NCBI GenBank assembly: GCA_028023455.1
Contig: JAQFVV010000502.1
Span: forward strand, 62,001-126,000
DNA length: 64,000 bases
Direction: 5' to 3'
Origin: Epiperipatus broadwayi
Taxonomy: Eukaryota; Onychophora; Udeonychophora; Euonychophora; Peripatidae
Each line of letters starts with the position of its first letter. Position 1 is the first letter of the stretch. Made by a program: the position numbers and the translations under genes. Shown one piece after another: positions 24,467 to 36,379 of this stretch. The notes beneath the pieces were generated by a model that had not been told where the DNA came from, did not search any database, and was given only the letters and a program-made list of their open reading frames with translations.

Positions 24467-24880
24467 TTAGTACTTTTCTATAAGTTCTTGCATATTCCAA
24501 GGGTCAATGTACTTAGTATGATCTGTGATCTTTATGTCTCTTTCACGTATGGTTTGCACTTTATTTCTGAATGTGTTTGAATGTCTTCTGGGGTTATAAT
24601 TATATATGAAATTACACCTTGTACATGATAAGTCATAGAGTATAAATGTGCTGATTCTTATTTCAGCAAAGATACCCCTTTTAAAAGAGTCAAAAAGGGT
24701 TTTCACATTGATTTTTTTATCCTTGAGTGAAGTGCTAATTATTTCACAAATGTTTTCTAGACTTGGGCATGAGAAAAAAAGGTGGTTTTGTGTCTCTGAG
24801 TCCCTATGGCAAAGATTACACATATCATCTATATCTTTGTAGTTTCTTTGATATTTCAAAAAATGTTGCATAAGTAGCAA
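24467..24880 (-). pseudogene. C-terminal zinc-finger domain of LINE Z copy 1
   Basis: The 137-codon frame carries C-x2-C-x8-H-x4-C, of the zf-RVT type found after the RT of several non-LTR clades. It continues with basic stretches and ends at 24467. Confidence 0.7.
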
Positions 24881-25497
24881 GTCAAGATTTATCTTTAGGA
24901 GAAAGTCAAAATGTTTTGGTTCAAGTGACCACAGTTTGAATTTGTGACATAATTGTTTATTAGTGATATGAAGTAGAGTTTGTACATCATGTTGAATTGG
25001 ATCTAGAAGTTGATGACCTTCCCAATATTTATATTTGGCTTGTGGTGGTTTGAAGCTGAAGTTGTGGATTGTTAGTAATCATGTAAGTAATGTGTTCAGA
25101 TATCCCTGGAGAGGAAGTGGTCTATCCATGGGGATAATCTTGGCAGAAATTTCTAAATGTGGGAATTTTTGTGCACATGTAGATATTATATTCAATGTTT
25201 TTTTTGTATCCTGAAGGTGTGTATTGAATGAAAGCCAAGGCCATTTTGTGAAAGAGGTTTTCTTAGATGTTTTACTGATATTGAGATAATCTTTTTTCCC
25301 CAGAAGTTTCCTGCATAAGGAGTATATTTTATTTGTAAATGCCTTTGTATAAATGATTGTTGGAGTAAAATAAGAGATTTTTGTAATCACTAGCATGTTG
25401 AGCAAAGCCACTTTCATATATATATAGAGGTAAGCTTTGGAGAGTGAATGGACAATCTTTTCCACTTTCTCTATTAAATTTTTCTGTATGAGCTATC

Positions 25498-26168
25498 TCA
25501 TAGGTGAATGGCGTAAATAGAAGTTGAACCCAAGAAATGCACTTGGTCTACTTTGAAAACTTTAGTAATGCTATTACCAGTGAAGATCTGCCATGCACAC
25601 GATTTCTCCATATTAAATGTTAGTTTATATTCTTTTGTAAAATTGGTACATATCTTAAGAAGTTTGGGAATTTGCTTTTGAGATGATAGAAATACTATAT
25701 TATCCATATATGTTATGAATGAGATGTTGTCATTGATGGTAGGCACATAGACTCCTGAAAATTCATTTTCTATTATCTTTATAAGAGGGTTGATATAGAC
25801 AGTGAACAATAAGGCACTGAGAGGTGAGTGTTGAGGAATGGACTGTTGTGGCACTATTGGAGGTGAAGTTTTCCCATTTAGGGAGGCATAAATCTCACGG
25901 TTTAAAAGTAAATTAGCAAGCAAGTTTAGATAGGTGTTGGGACTGAGTTTTTTTGCAGAGTTTTAAGGAGAGTACTGATGGAAATCATGTCAAATGCAGC
26001 TTCAATATCTAGTTGAATGACAATTGGACTGTATTCCTTATTATATCTAACAGTTTCTACAGTTGACTTGAATAGAAAGGCCACCTGTCCTGTTGAGAAT
26101 TCTTTTTTGGCAAATTGCATTTTTGATAGGTTTGGCAAAATGAATGGCTCTATTTTATCTTTTATCAC
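25498..26168 (-). pseudogene. Reverse transcriptase palm of LINE Z copy 1
   Basis: Motif A is DIEAAFDMIS, motif B region is IPQHSPLSALLFTVYINPL (normally PQGSPLS) and motif C is TYMDNIVFLSS, in which the second catalytic aspartate of YxDD is replaced by N. A frameshift near 25925 separates A from B and C. It is catalytically dead on two counts. Confidence 0.8.
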
Positions 26169-26895
26169 TGATTCTATTATCTTTATGCCAAGGAAATTGG
26201 ATGTATGTTTGTAGTGTTTGAGATTAACTGTTTCTTTTCCATGAATGGCACAAGCTTAATTTTATATAAGCCCTGTATTTTAAAGATGTCTTTAGTAAGA
26301 TAAGAGACTAGGTTAAGCATATATTGGTGCTACGATATGCCACGATGTCATTTTCTAATCTATCATGTAAATAGGCCATTAGAATTAGTAAGGAGACTCT
26401 CTGGAATTTTTCTATATATAATGTGTAAAGCTGCTCCAACATAAAATCTCCATAGACAATTTCAGTTTGCATTTTAATAGCTGTTGGGACTCAAACCTGG
26501 GAGGGGTGACCTAGTGCCCATCTAATGAAGTTTCTGGTATATATGTGCGGGTTATTTAAATATAACCTTTTCTTTTTGATGGAGATATATTTTCGAAGCT
26601 GGTTTGTTAGCAATTGATATGTTTTCTTTAAAGCTATCAGACAGGGACGATCGAGATTTGATTGGGAAATGCCAATAATTTTTTTATAGGTATCATCCAT
26701 AAGCTTTAGTAGTTTTGTTGGGGGTGTTGTTGTTCTGGTAAGATGATCAATGTTAAATGAAAGCAGATTAGTAAAAGCACACCATGCTTGGACTGGATCC
26801 ATTGTAATATTCTTCAATTTGTGAATGATAGGAAGATTATTTTGTTTAGTATATTTATATTGTTGTATCTTATTGAATTTTAGCTGAAAACGTAT

Positions 26896-26955
26896 GTCCT
26901 GGGTTAGCGGATGCGCTTCCCGGCCGATGCTATGACATATGAGAAAAAAAAAGTA
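26896..26955 (+). mobile_element. tRNA-derived SINE fragment, copy 3
   Basis: GCGCTTCCCGGCCGATGC followed by TATGACATATGAG and an A run resembles the tRNA 3' half plus tail of the copies at 10.2 and 47.3 kb. The 5' half is missing. Confidence 0.5.
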
Positions 26956-27101
26956 TATTTGTTAATGAGTGAAATCATAGTCATGGAAGAATTTTACTAA
27001 TATTTTTTTTTTTACTAGTATTGTAATGTTATATGATTTTTTATTTTATTTATATTAGCAGTATCGCGATAGGCAATATTAATATTAACATATATATATA
27101 T

Positions 27102-27175
27102 TCTGCCCTATTTCTAACACATCAGGCCCCTAAAGTTGAGGGCCACAATCTGCCCTATTTCTAACACATCAGGCC
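27102..27175 (+). repeat. 27-bp direct repeat
   Basis: TCTGCCCTATTTCTAACACA plus TCAGGCC occurs twice, at 27102 and 27149, with CCTAAAGTTGAGGGCCACAA between. It stands out from the AT-rich surroundings. Confidence 0.7.
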
Positions 27176-30100
27176 AATCTAACCGCCCCATTCCCGCATC
27201 TCCACTTACCCCAAAATAAATATAATATAGTGAAAATCACCTAACCGGGTTCTAGCTCTAATAATTAATGAAATATTCAATTAAATGCTTTACTAGCTCA
27301 AGTTTCTTAAAATTAACTTAGGTTCTGTTTTAAACTAACTCAAATAAATATTCAGGAATTCATGAGACTAGAAGTGGAAATACTGGTGACAAGGTAGATT
27401 ACATTGAGACAATATCCCACAGGATACCACCTCAATGGCATAAGAACACTATCCCCCCTTATACTACTATTACACATAATAACTACATAGTATTCTAATC
27501 ACTAAGACTCATTTAACAATTAAAGTATTAATCTTTTATCTCTCATAATAATAATAGTAATCATCTAGCTCAAATGAAATAATCTCAGGTTCTTAACTTT
27601 ATTTGCATGTTAATAACATATGGTAGCAAAATATGATAAGGGATTTTATGTCATAATCTACTACTCTGAAATTAGATTAATAATAAAACAATAATAATCA
27701 CAATCTTCATTGCTTAATCCAACTAGTATAGCTTTTCTTTCATTGCAAATTTATAACCGTAATAAATTAGTTAATAATCTAATATCCCCTTTTTTATCTT
27801 TAAGTAATAAAATAAATTAATAAGTGGCAGTGTTTAGATAATCTGATAAATAAAGCAAGTGGCAACTAATACCATATAATTTAGCAAAATATTATGATAA
27901 TGGATTGATGACCAGTAACGCAATGCAATTTTATAATTATTTAATTACAAGAACATCCATAAATATTTAAGATTAAACATACTTCTCTATTTATCTTTTG
28001 TGCAAACAATCATATACTTAGTTTAATGGTTGTGAAAATACCCTGTGAATTCATGCAATGATGTAGAGAAAATAAAACTCAGACACAAGTTTTAATAAAC
28101 AAATTTTAAAATTTTATTAACATCAATAAAAAATAAATAAAACAAACTAATCCATCTACATCTATTTACAAGGGATATCCTCATTTTTCTTTCCACTACA
28201 ATAGCTGAATTATACACATTTATATTTCTTTTATCGTTAATTAAACTTATTATGCCTTTTAAAAGTTATTTATTTAGTTCTCATTAGGTTTATCATATCA
28301 CTTATTTTAACTATTTTATGGGTAACACCATTCTTTACCTTTTAATATTAAAGTTACTGTAAACATCATTTATAACATCATAATTTTACAATCAATATGG
28401 TTTTTAAAAGAAAATTACATTTTCTTGTAACTTTATATAAGTCACTCCGCATATTATTCAAATATTATTATTACTTTTAATGTTTGTCCATAAGCCATAC
28501 TCATGTATAATACTATAACACGGGTTTAATTATCACCTGTTACAGTTTCACATATACTATAATTATCGAATGTTATTGTATTTTTTAAATATGCAATACT
28601 TATATTTTTTAATATATAATTAACAATAAGAAAACGTGAAATTATATTTAATATTTTTGTATATTTCTATTTGGATATACTTTTATAAAATTATAGTTCA
28701 TTTCTTAAAAAATAATTAAAATAATTCTCTAACTCCTTCCCTTCTTAGGATATCTGCATCTTTCTTTCAATAATCATAATCTACTCTTTGTTAATACTTA
28801 ACTATTCTTATTCCAAATAATAGCATGACATACATTCTAAAATATCTATTGTTTCCCTTTTAATAGACTTATCATATAATGATGTAGTTGCAAGAAATAC
28901 AGATAAAGATAGCGAAAGATGTATAGGATATCGGGAAGATAGATAGATAACTTATCCGCAATATACTTCAAAAAATGTATGGAACAGTGTGAATAGGTCC
29001 GACATTCATTGTCTAATAACCTTGGCGATAAGCATGATGTGGCAGCTATTTACTCAGCTTTACCAAACATCTAGTACGAGTCACAAGAAATATATAAAAT
29101 ACCACTGTCCAAGACAACATGTGTACCAGTCGTAGGGCTTTGTTAACTATGCTGATTAACATCTAAAACTACTTATTATTTCATTCCCTGTAGCATCCTA
29201 GTTTTTAATACATCCTTTTGGTTTCCGAATCACCATGTACTACCAAGTCACTACCCAAACTATCTCTAGAGATTTTTACTGTATCCAACATCGATAAAAT
29301 ACTAACTACTTTTAAAACAATAAACAAAATTCACTAATATAAAACATTTCCCTATTCCATAAGAACAATTTGTCTTGCTTTATTACACTGTAGGTTCAAC
29401 ATCTACATTTTGTTAAAATAACATTTAAATATCCCAATCGGAAAATTAACAGAAAATATCACATAACCATCGGTTATATTGAACTATATTAATAACACAT
29501 AAAATGATTATCGTATGCATATTTTTTTAAAAATCTAATCACATCTCAAAGTGTTTTAGAGTGTTGTTTTCAAAAATGTGTTTTACAACAATAATAACAA
29601 TAAAACTTTTGCGCTACATTCATTCGATTCTCAGCTGATCTAAATAAATAAAACATACATTATATATCATTAATAATTATAAATGTTACCAAAAACAATC
29701 TTTATCTTCCTATTAGAGTTCGTAGTAGGTTTCTTTCTCTTCGAGCATCGCAAATATACAAATTCCCACATACATACAATTTTATTTTAAAATTCAAAAT
29801 CAAAACATATTATTTCATATAATGTTATATCACAAATTAATGTATTTTGTTTTCCCTATCGCTATCTAAAACTTAATGTTTAACTTAGATTAGTAAAGAA
29901 AATAATTCAAACCATAATCACATATTTTTCTGATGGTAAATCTTGGTTAGTCCCATAATATTTATTATTTCTTCTTTTATCTGAATGTTCTCCTTTCTGC
30001 TTATTAAAGTTTTAAATAAATTAGTTCATTTAATAAACTGTTTAGACGATCTTTAGTTTTAGTGTTTAATCCAAAATTATTAGAAAACATTTTATTTAGT

Positions 30101-31940
30101 TATCCCACGAAGCTTTTTAATGTTCTGGCGAATATTACCTCGGCGCGTTGATGCATCTTTATTTCTAGTTAAACTACAATTATTTAATAATTACAGTACC
30201 AATTGCATTTTCCATGGATCCAATATTTTATATTTCTTTTCTGTAAATTTTTTTTTTCCTTTAGGCAAGTGTTTTCCTTGGTAAACTTCACTTTCATTCA
30301 TGATTATTTTATATACACTACTTCCGATCTTTAACTATTTTCTAGAGTATTTTCTCAAGTCATCTTAAAGAAAGCAATTCAAACTATTTCAATATTAAAA
30401 TTCCTTTTGTCCATTTATTCTTATACGAATAATACTTATTTTTATTTTCCATTATCTTCATTAACTTTGCACACAATGTCCTTTCATGGATTTTATACGC
30501 ACGAAAACAGCTTTCATAGTGATACGCTATATAAACTATATCAACGAATAATATTAACATATTTGGAATATTATAAAATTTACAACTTGGTTTTAAGAAT
30601 CTATCCATTTTCTATTGAAAACTCCGATTATATTTCGATAGAATCCACTGGCAGGTTACTGTAAAGTTAGTGAAACATTACTATGAAAAACTTTTTTTAA
30701 AAAAATTTTATTCTAAGATTCTCTTCGGATGATTTTTAAATTGTCAGTTGATTTCTTTCAAAGATATTATTAAAATTATAATAAAATTGACTAATAAATT
30801 GAAAAAAAAAATAAAATTTAGAGAGCTTAAAATTTTACCTCTGCTCTGGAGTCAACACATTTTTGTTCTCCCCCCGTTTTTACAATTAGTTGGTGCGATT
30901 TTGGTTGTCTGCCAAGATCTATTTTTTATTGGTCAATCCCTACTTGGATTTATAAACAATTTCTAAAGTTTTAAAATCATGACGTAGTAGACTTAAATGT
31001 TAACTCATTATTATTTTTAAATCAATTATTATCTATTACAATTTAACTACCTTTAAAACAATTTTGAAACAATAATTAATAAAGGTGTATACTACTTATT
31101 TTTATTATGATGTGTGACAATTCCATCCTCTTCTATAATATACTATTTAAATATTTTAATTATTAGTATTAATTTAAACCGGTGCTTATACATAGAATAT
31201 TCCAGACAGTCATGTAGTCATTTCCAGTGTTTAGTCTATTTTTATCTGTCTTAATAAATTTGCTACTTATATTATATAAAATAATTATATAAAATTTTGA
31301 AAAACAATTTAGAAAAATATAGAATTAAATACAATTCTCACCATCACAATATTTACTATTAAATATATCATATTAATCTTTTACTGCTTAATATAGTCTA
31401 TAATTTTAAATACTATATAATATTAATTTTAAAATTTTTTAGTAATTGACCATTTATAACCATCATTGACCTATAGAAAAGGGCACAATATATATGTATA
31501 GAGAGAGGAGGGGGGGAGACTATTGAAGATACTGCAAAAAATATACATTTTAACCTCATCAGGTTTCTTTTGTAAAATTTAAAGTTTATACCTAAGATAA
31601 GAAATAAAATAAAAATATTTTCTAACCTAATGTGTATGCCAAAGCATTAGTTTAGGAAATGCTGACTAAAATTATAGAACTTATAAATTAATTTACACAT
31701 ATATAAAAGATATTATATATATACAATATCTTATTTTGTGAGGGGGGATGGGGAATTGAAAACTTTGAATATACATTTACAAAAAAAAATAAACAAATAA
31801 AAAAAATATGTATTTATTTTACAAATTTTACATCAACATTGACATTATAAATATGATTTATATTTTTAATACACATACAAATAAATTTTATCTAAGTTTA
31901 ACCATTGATAAAGAAATTACAATGGCCCAAAGGTTGTTTA
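27176..31940. other. Long gene-free AT-rich stretch
   Basis: Across 4.7 kb no domain, RNA gene or dispersed repeat was recognised. Short ORFs at 30.4-31.0 kb are motif-free. A purine-rich run (GAGAGAGGAGGGGGGGAGAC) lies at about 31.50 kb. Confidence 0.5.
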
Positions 31941-31949
31941 ATAGAATAC

Positions 31950-32030
31950 TTGATGCACAATTACGGAGGTTTTCCACATCAGATTGCTTTGGGATCACAA
32001 TAGGAGGTATAACTTCTTTAACATCATCAA
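31950..32030 (-). CDS. Candidate exon, possibly just before a C-terminal domain
   Basis: The minus strand shows a T-rich acceptor (TTTTTAG|TTGATG) and an open frame DDVKEVIPPIVIPKQSDVE followed by NLRNCAS. A donor TCAA|GTATTC would end an 81-bp exon in phase 1 at both sides, the same phases as the Ig exons at 44.2 and 47.7 kb. A proline-rich linker followed by a single Cys is how many fibrinogen-type domains begin (RDC...), but no further fibrinogen sequence was found downstream. The donor is weak, so this may be chance. Confidence 0.3.
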
Positions 32031-32169
32031 CTAAAAAAAAATTTTATATATATATAATAGATCACTTAAGTATCATATATGTAATATTTGCTTATTTCAT
32101 TGCCAATAAATTAGTAAGCAGAGTGTGGCGTTATCTTCATAGCTATGATCCCCCTCTTATGTAAGCAAT

Positions 32170-33030
32170 GTAAAGAAAGATGTGAAATTTTATCCTGCTG
32201 ATTTTATTTTATAATGCAACCATTAATTATTATACATATATAAAAATATAATATAAATCAGAATAAATCTCTAAGCTAACACTGTCTGCAGACAAAGGTC
32301 CTAGATCTCGTTGCATTTGCCTTGAAATGATTTTTTGATTTCACCTTTATCAATAAAAACAATGAACTGAAGTTTAAGACTACTGTACTTACGTATCCAA
32401 CAAACTCGTTTATGTTTTTATCTAACAACAATCTGAAGTATTAAAATTCGTAAAATTCACAAGATTTTAAGCCCAAAACAATCCGCCTGCATAATAGAAT
32501 TGTCCTGATTCAATAACTATACACTAGTCACCTCAGTTCATTTCCAAATGTAGGCATTGAAGCAGTCGATGTCTAATCATCATCAAGCTTCATGCTTTAC
32601 CATCTACACTAACCTCCTGTGGGGCCTGAAATTCAGACCTCACCGTAAATATATGCCATTCACTCACACACTGTATGCCGAATCATTAGAAAGATTGGTA
32701 AACTTAATTTTGTTTAGTAAAAATGGAACAATAGTTTGAGGGATGCGTATATATATTGTGACTAAAGCAATAATTTTATTGCTATGTTTATTGCTGGAAA
32801 ATACATTTGCTTATTTATTTGTAATTATTTTTATATATGTATGTATTTAATGTGACAAAGAAAATGAGGGAGGCTCGAAATGCTAAAACAATCTTTGTTT
32901 AAATTCAGCTTGTTGCCTTTAATTAAAATTGTCAATCGCAATTAAGATCGAAAACAAATCGTTTATCAGTTGTTGTCAAATGATTTAAAATAGCTAAAAA
33001 TGGTATTTTGAGCCTTATCTGTATAAAAAC
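32170..33030. other. AT-rich DNA, no gene recognised
   Basis: Only short motif-free ORFs are present. Confidence 0.4.
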
Positions 33031-33097
33031 ATGTTGTTAATTAAATGTTGTTTGTAAGGGGATTATAGAGATAGTGTATAAAAGGAGCCCATAAGAC

Positions 33098-33194
33098 CTT
33101 TTTAATGTCAGTCGGTTATTTTCACTTGATAAATTAGTTGCTTTCACTTGTTGAGTGAGTCGGTTATTTTCACTTGATAAGTTAGTTACTTTCA
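33098..33194 (-). CDS. Candidate coiled-coil exon with a 16-residue repeat
   Basis: After an acceptor TTACAAG| at 33195 the minus strand encodes two copies of a 16-residue unit (TNLSSENNRLTQQVKA), i.e. a 48-bp minisatellite in frame. Leucine spacing and polar filling fit a coiled coil. Entry phase 1 matches the Ig exons at 44-59 kb, and a coiled coil between Ig and C-terminal domains is part of the FREP plan. The downstream donor is unclear: AAAAAG|GTCTTA would give phase 2, which does not suit the exon at 31.95 kb. A degenerate copy of the unit lies at about 33784-33850. Confidence 0.35.
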
Positions 33195-33197
33195 CTT

Positions 33198-33223
33198 GTA
33201 AATAAGCAAATATTTTATCTAGC
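33198..33223 (+). repeat. 26-bp direct repeat, first copy
   Basis: GTAAATAAGCAAATATTTTA followed by TCTAGC is repeated exactly at 33534-33559, inside the loop of the large inverted repeat. Confidence 0.8.
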
Positions 33224-33241
33224 ACCATGCTTGCAATTATA

Positions 33242-33798
33242 TTTCATTCCAATATCAGCCTTTCAAGCTAATTGAGCACGCGCCTTTGAGAGTGTTAAAT
33301 AAATGAATACTCTCTTCTTCAATCCGAGATATAGCATTTATGCAGGAATAAAAAGAATCCCTTTTATTCCTAAGACTCAAATTCTTTTATATGAGCAAAT
33401 CTGAAGAACTTCTGAAGAGAGCGTGAATAGATTCTCACTTTAAATTACTATTTACGACGTTATTTGGCTAAATGACGTCGGTGTAATTACTTAGAATTTA
33501 CTAGACATCATTCTTACTGAAACTTAATTATGAGTAAATAAGCAAATATTTTATCTAGCGATGTCATTCAGCCAAATAACATCGTAAATAGTAATTTAAA
33601 GTGAGAATCTACTCATGCTCTCTTCAGAAGTTCTTCAGATTTGCTCATATAAAAGAATTTGAGTTGTAGGAATAAGAGGGATTCTTTTTATTCCTGCATA
33701 AATAGTATATCTCGGATTGAAGAAGAGAGTATTCATTTATTTGACACTCTCAAAGGCGCATGCTCAATTAGCTTGAAAGGCTGATATTGGAATGAAAT
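33242..33798. repeat. 557-bp inverted repeat, possible large foldback
   Basis: Arms of about 239 bp (33242-33480 and 33560-33798), highly similar, separated by a 79-bp loop. The outer ends read TTTCATTCCAATATCAGCC and its inverse. The loop ends with the 26-bp sequence also found just left of the left arm. It sits between intact and decayed copies of a coiled-coil coding repeat. Confidence 0.85.
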
Positions 33799-33849
33799 TA
33801 CTTTCGCTTGATAAATGAATTAGTTACTTTCACTGGAAAAATTGTTAAT

Positions 33850-34800
33850 TACCTGGAGAGTGGACTTTTACGTTCCTGATTCAAAAAGTGTTGCCAGACC
33901 ATCATTTAAGAACTCAAGAGAAATTTAGTGCAATGGAGTGTGAATAGTGGAGCCATCCGCCTTTCTTTCTTCTTCTCGGATGATTGTCTACCAGCCGTAA
34001 AATTCCATCTGACCGGCCATACGAGATGACGGAGAATTGCCAACCTGCCTGCCTGCCACTGTGCTGATATGTTAGGTAAAATCACGTAATTTAGAGCTGC
34101 CTTAATATGAACATTCATGGCTGATTTATAATTTGTAGCTAAATTAAGTCATAGATCCATTTATGATGTTTTGCTAGTTTTGCTCGTAAACTCTCTCTCT
34201 CTCTCTGTAATCCCTTATTAATACTTATGTAATACTAAATATATTTTTGCTTTCAAGCTTAATTTATGTTTATATAACTTTATGCAGCTCAATTAAATAT
34301 ATACAACTTATTTTGTTTAATATATATATATATTATTTTCTCTTATATGTCAGTATCAGTCAACCTCGCAACTTTAATTAAATTCATTAGTAAAATTATA
34401 TTCATTTGTTTATTTAAAATAGAAATCGTTCGCTAGGTTGGTTGTATATCTAAAAGTATTTTATTATGGGTGCTTATTTGACTTTGTTTAGTTGCCATTA
34501 TAAAAGATCGCAACACTTAATATAAAATTCTACCTTTTCTTACCATTGCTGGAGGGCTAATTCTTTAATTAATATGTATCTGGGAATCGAACTTAAATGT
34601 AAATTTTATTAGTTTAATGATATAGAAAAGTGCTATTATGCATTACTATTTGTTAAATGACTCAGGATTGAAAACAGATTATTGTGCAAGAGGTTAGACC
34701 ATTTCCAAACTTTAAATAATATTATAAAATTATATAAACATTGCTGGCATACCTTTTTCTTTATTCTGATATTTTATCTTTTCCATTTCTCGACTGTTTG
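33850..34800. other. Intergenic or intronic DNA
   Basis: A 70-codon minus ORF (33906-34118) has no recognised domain. A CTGCCTGCCTGCC run lies near 34.05 kb and a (CT)n run at about 34190-34206. No gene is supported. Confidence 0.4.
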
Positions 34801-35150
34801 TCATTAGGGATGTCAGAAGCCTGAAGTTCCTGTCCTACTTTTCAAAATCATTCGTAATCACTACTCCCTGTGGAACGTAAAGTTTATGAGGTTTATGTGC
34901 TGCGGATGACAGTGCATCCAGATCTGGGCTCCCAAACCCAGCCTCTCCTTCAATATTGCTCCGCCAGAATGCGTGGACATATCAAAATTCGTCTCAAGTA
35001 TTCTTTTTAAATGATAAAATATCCAAATGCCATGAAGGCCAGATTTCTTTAATGTATGCTAGTACCATTACTCTTGTCTTTAATTTAATCACCGTCCGCC
35101 TAGCCTTAGTAAGTCGCAATGATGTGTTAAAGATAATGATTCATTTCGTA
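34800..35150 (-). other. GC-richer segment with open frames, unassigned
   Basis: Base composition rises locally and several frames are open on both strands. The most protein-like is minus: FWRSNIEGEAGFGSPDLDAL, then HKPHKLYVPQG, ending at a stop near 34835. I do not recognise it. It could be a transposon remnant or a lost exon. Confidence 0.3.
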
Positions 35151-35814
35151 AAAAATTACATTCGGTTCATTGAGTTAAAGTGCTTTCTTTGAAAAACCGT
35201 TATCGATTCCCATAGATGTAGACAAATGTAAATTATTTATTATATCATATAATCTTGTAAATAAAGGGCATTGTGTGTTTCTTATTTCTAAAAGACGTCT
35301 TTGCCAAACAATGTGAACAAAAGTATAAATAATGGTTCTCCTAAGAAATACATGATTGAAATCATATATTTTGCCCGATATCAAATAAATCATTTACTGT
35401 TAAAACTGTCACGATCTTTTATATTTAGTTTCGGCATCCACAACATTCCGTAGCAAAAGTTTTATTGAATTAGCTTATTAACTCCGCATAAGTTATAAAA
35501 CACTATAAAATTGTATCTGTAAAATTATATTTATTAAATGAGTGGTAGAGGGGATTTTATACAACAAATTCCAAAGTCTTGTAAATAAACAATATTGTCC
35601 CAAGTGTGAAACTATTTGGTAAAATATACATACGTTTCCTTAATCTTTTGTAATATATATGCGTTTGTTTAATATTTATTAAATATATCTATTTCATGTA
35701 AATCCTGTTTTGTCATTGAATTATTAGTTTCGAGTTAATATTTAGAACTACTTTCTTTAGCTGATAGCTTAACATAAATAAATAACTATAATAAATGTAA
35801 TTCCTAGGCTACTC

Positions 35815-36020
35815 CGATCTCGATCATCATCATCAGTTTGCTCTTATGCTCTACCGCTCTGCTTCTGGGCACGGAATTAAAATCATTTTTACTGTATCCT
35901 CAGAGATTCGAAGAATAGGCAAATAGGTTAGAATTCAGGATTGCTCCAGACCTGTGTATCTCGAGCATGATCGGATTCGAGGTACTTTTGCTTAGGATTT
36001 GAATCTTGTTCAGTGAGCAT
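35815..36020. other. Isolated GC-richer segment, possible retroelement end
   Basis: GATCATCATCATCAG next to a CG-containing stretch recalls, on the minus strand, a retroelement 3' end with a (GATG)n-type tail. No coding match was found. Confidence 0.25.
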
Positions 36021-36379
36021 ACTATTTTGACTGGTACAGCATGTTCATATCACTGGATTTTTTTCTGAGAAGTGTTTCAAATATTCTTAAATATCATAAT
36101 ATATCTTTGAATTTTTAAAAAAAATACTGCCAGCATTTCGCAGTTTTTATCTTAAACTTGAAATGTATATAGCACAAACATAAGAACAAAGATGTCCATA
36201 TGATTTGTTAAAATTATTATAAAAATATGCTAAATGAGAATTTAAAATTACAAAGTGTAAGATTTAAATATTTGTGAAAAAAAAATAAGGATCAAAAATA
36301 ATAGTGAATAAAAATAATTGTAAAATATAAAAATATGGACTTGGCAGTTTTTTTATGTTTGATATTTATGAAAGTGTTC

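Larger units (their letters stand above)
24150..26880 (-). mobile_element. LINE Z copy 1: RT plus zinc-finger tail, decayed
   Basis: On the minus strand, in order: a pre-RT region (26491-26817), RT fingers with an HPISLA-type motif near 26.2 kb, RT palm (25498-26168), thumb (25079-25465) and a C-terminal domain (24467-24880) with a CNLCHRDSETQNHLFFSCP zinc-binding motif. AATAAA-type signals near 24.18 kb suit the 3' end. Endonuclease was not found, so the copy is 5'-truncated, and it is broken into several frames. Confidence 0.8.

Noticed and set aside
31950-34118. Fibrinogen domain completing the FREP-like gene
   Set aside because: I looked for the WTV(I/F)QRR-type and GGGW motifs on the minus strand below 44 kb and saw none, so the gene cannot be called a FREP with confidence.
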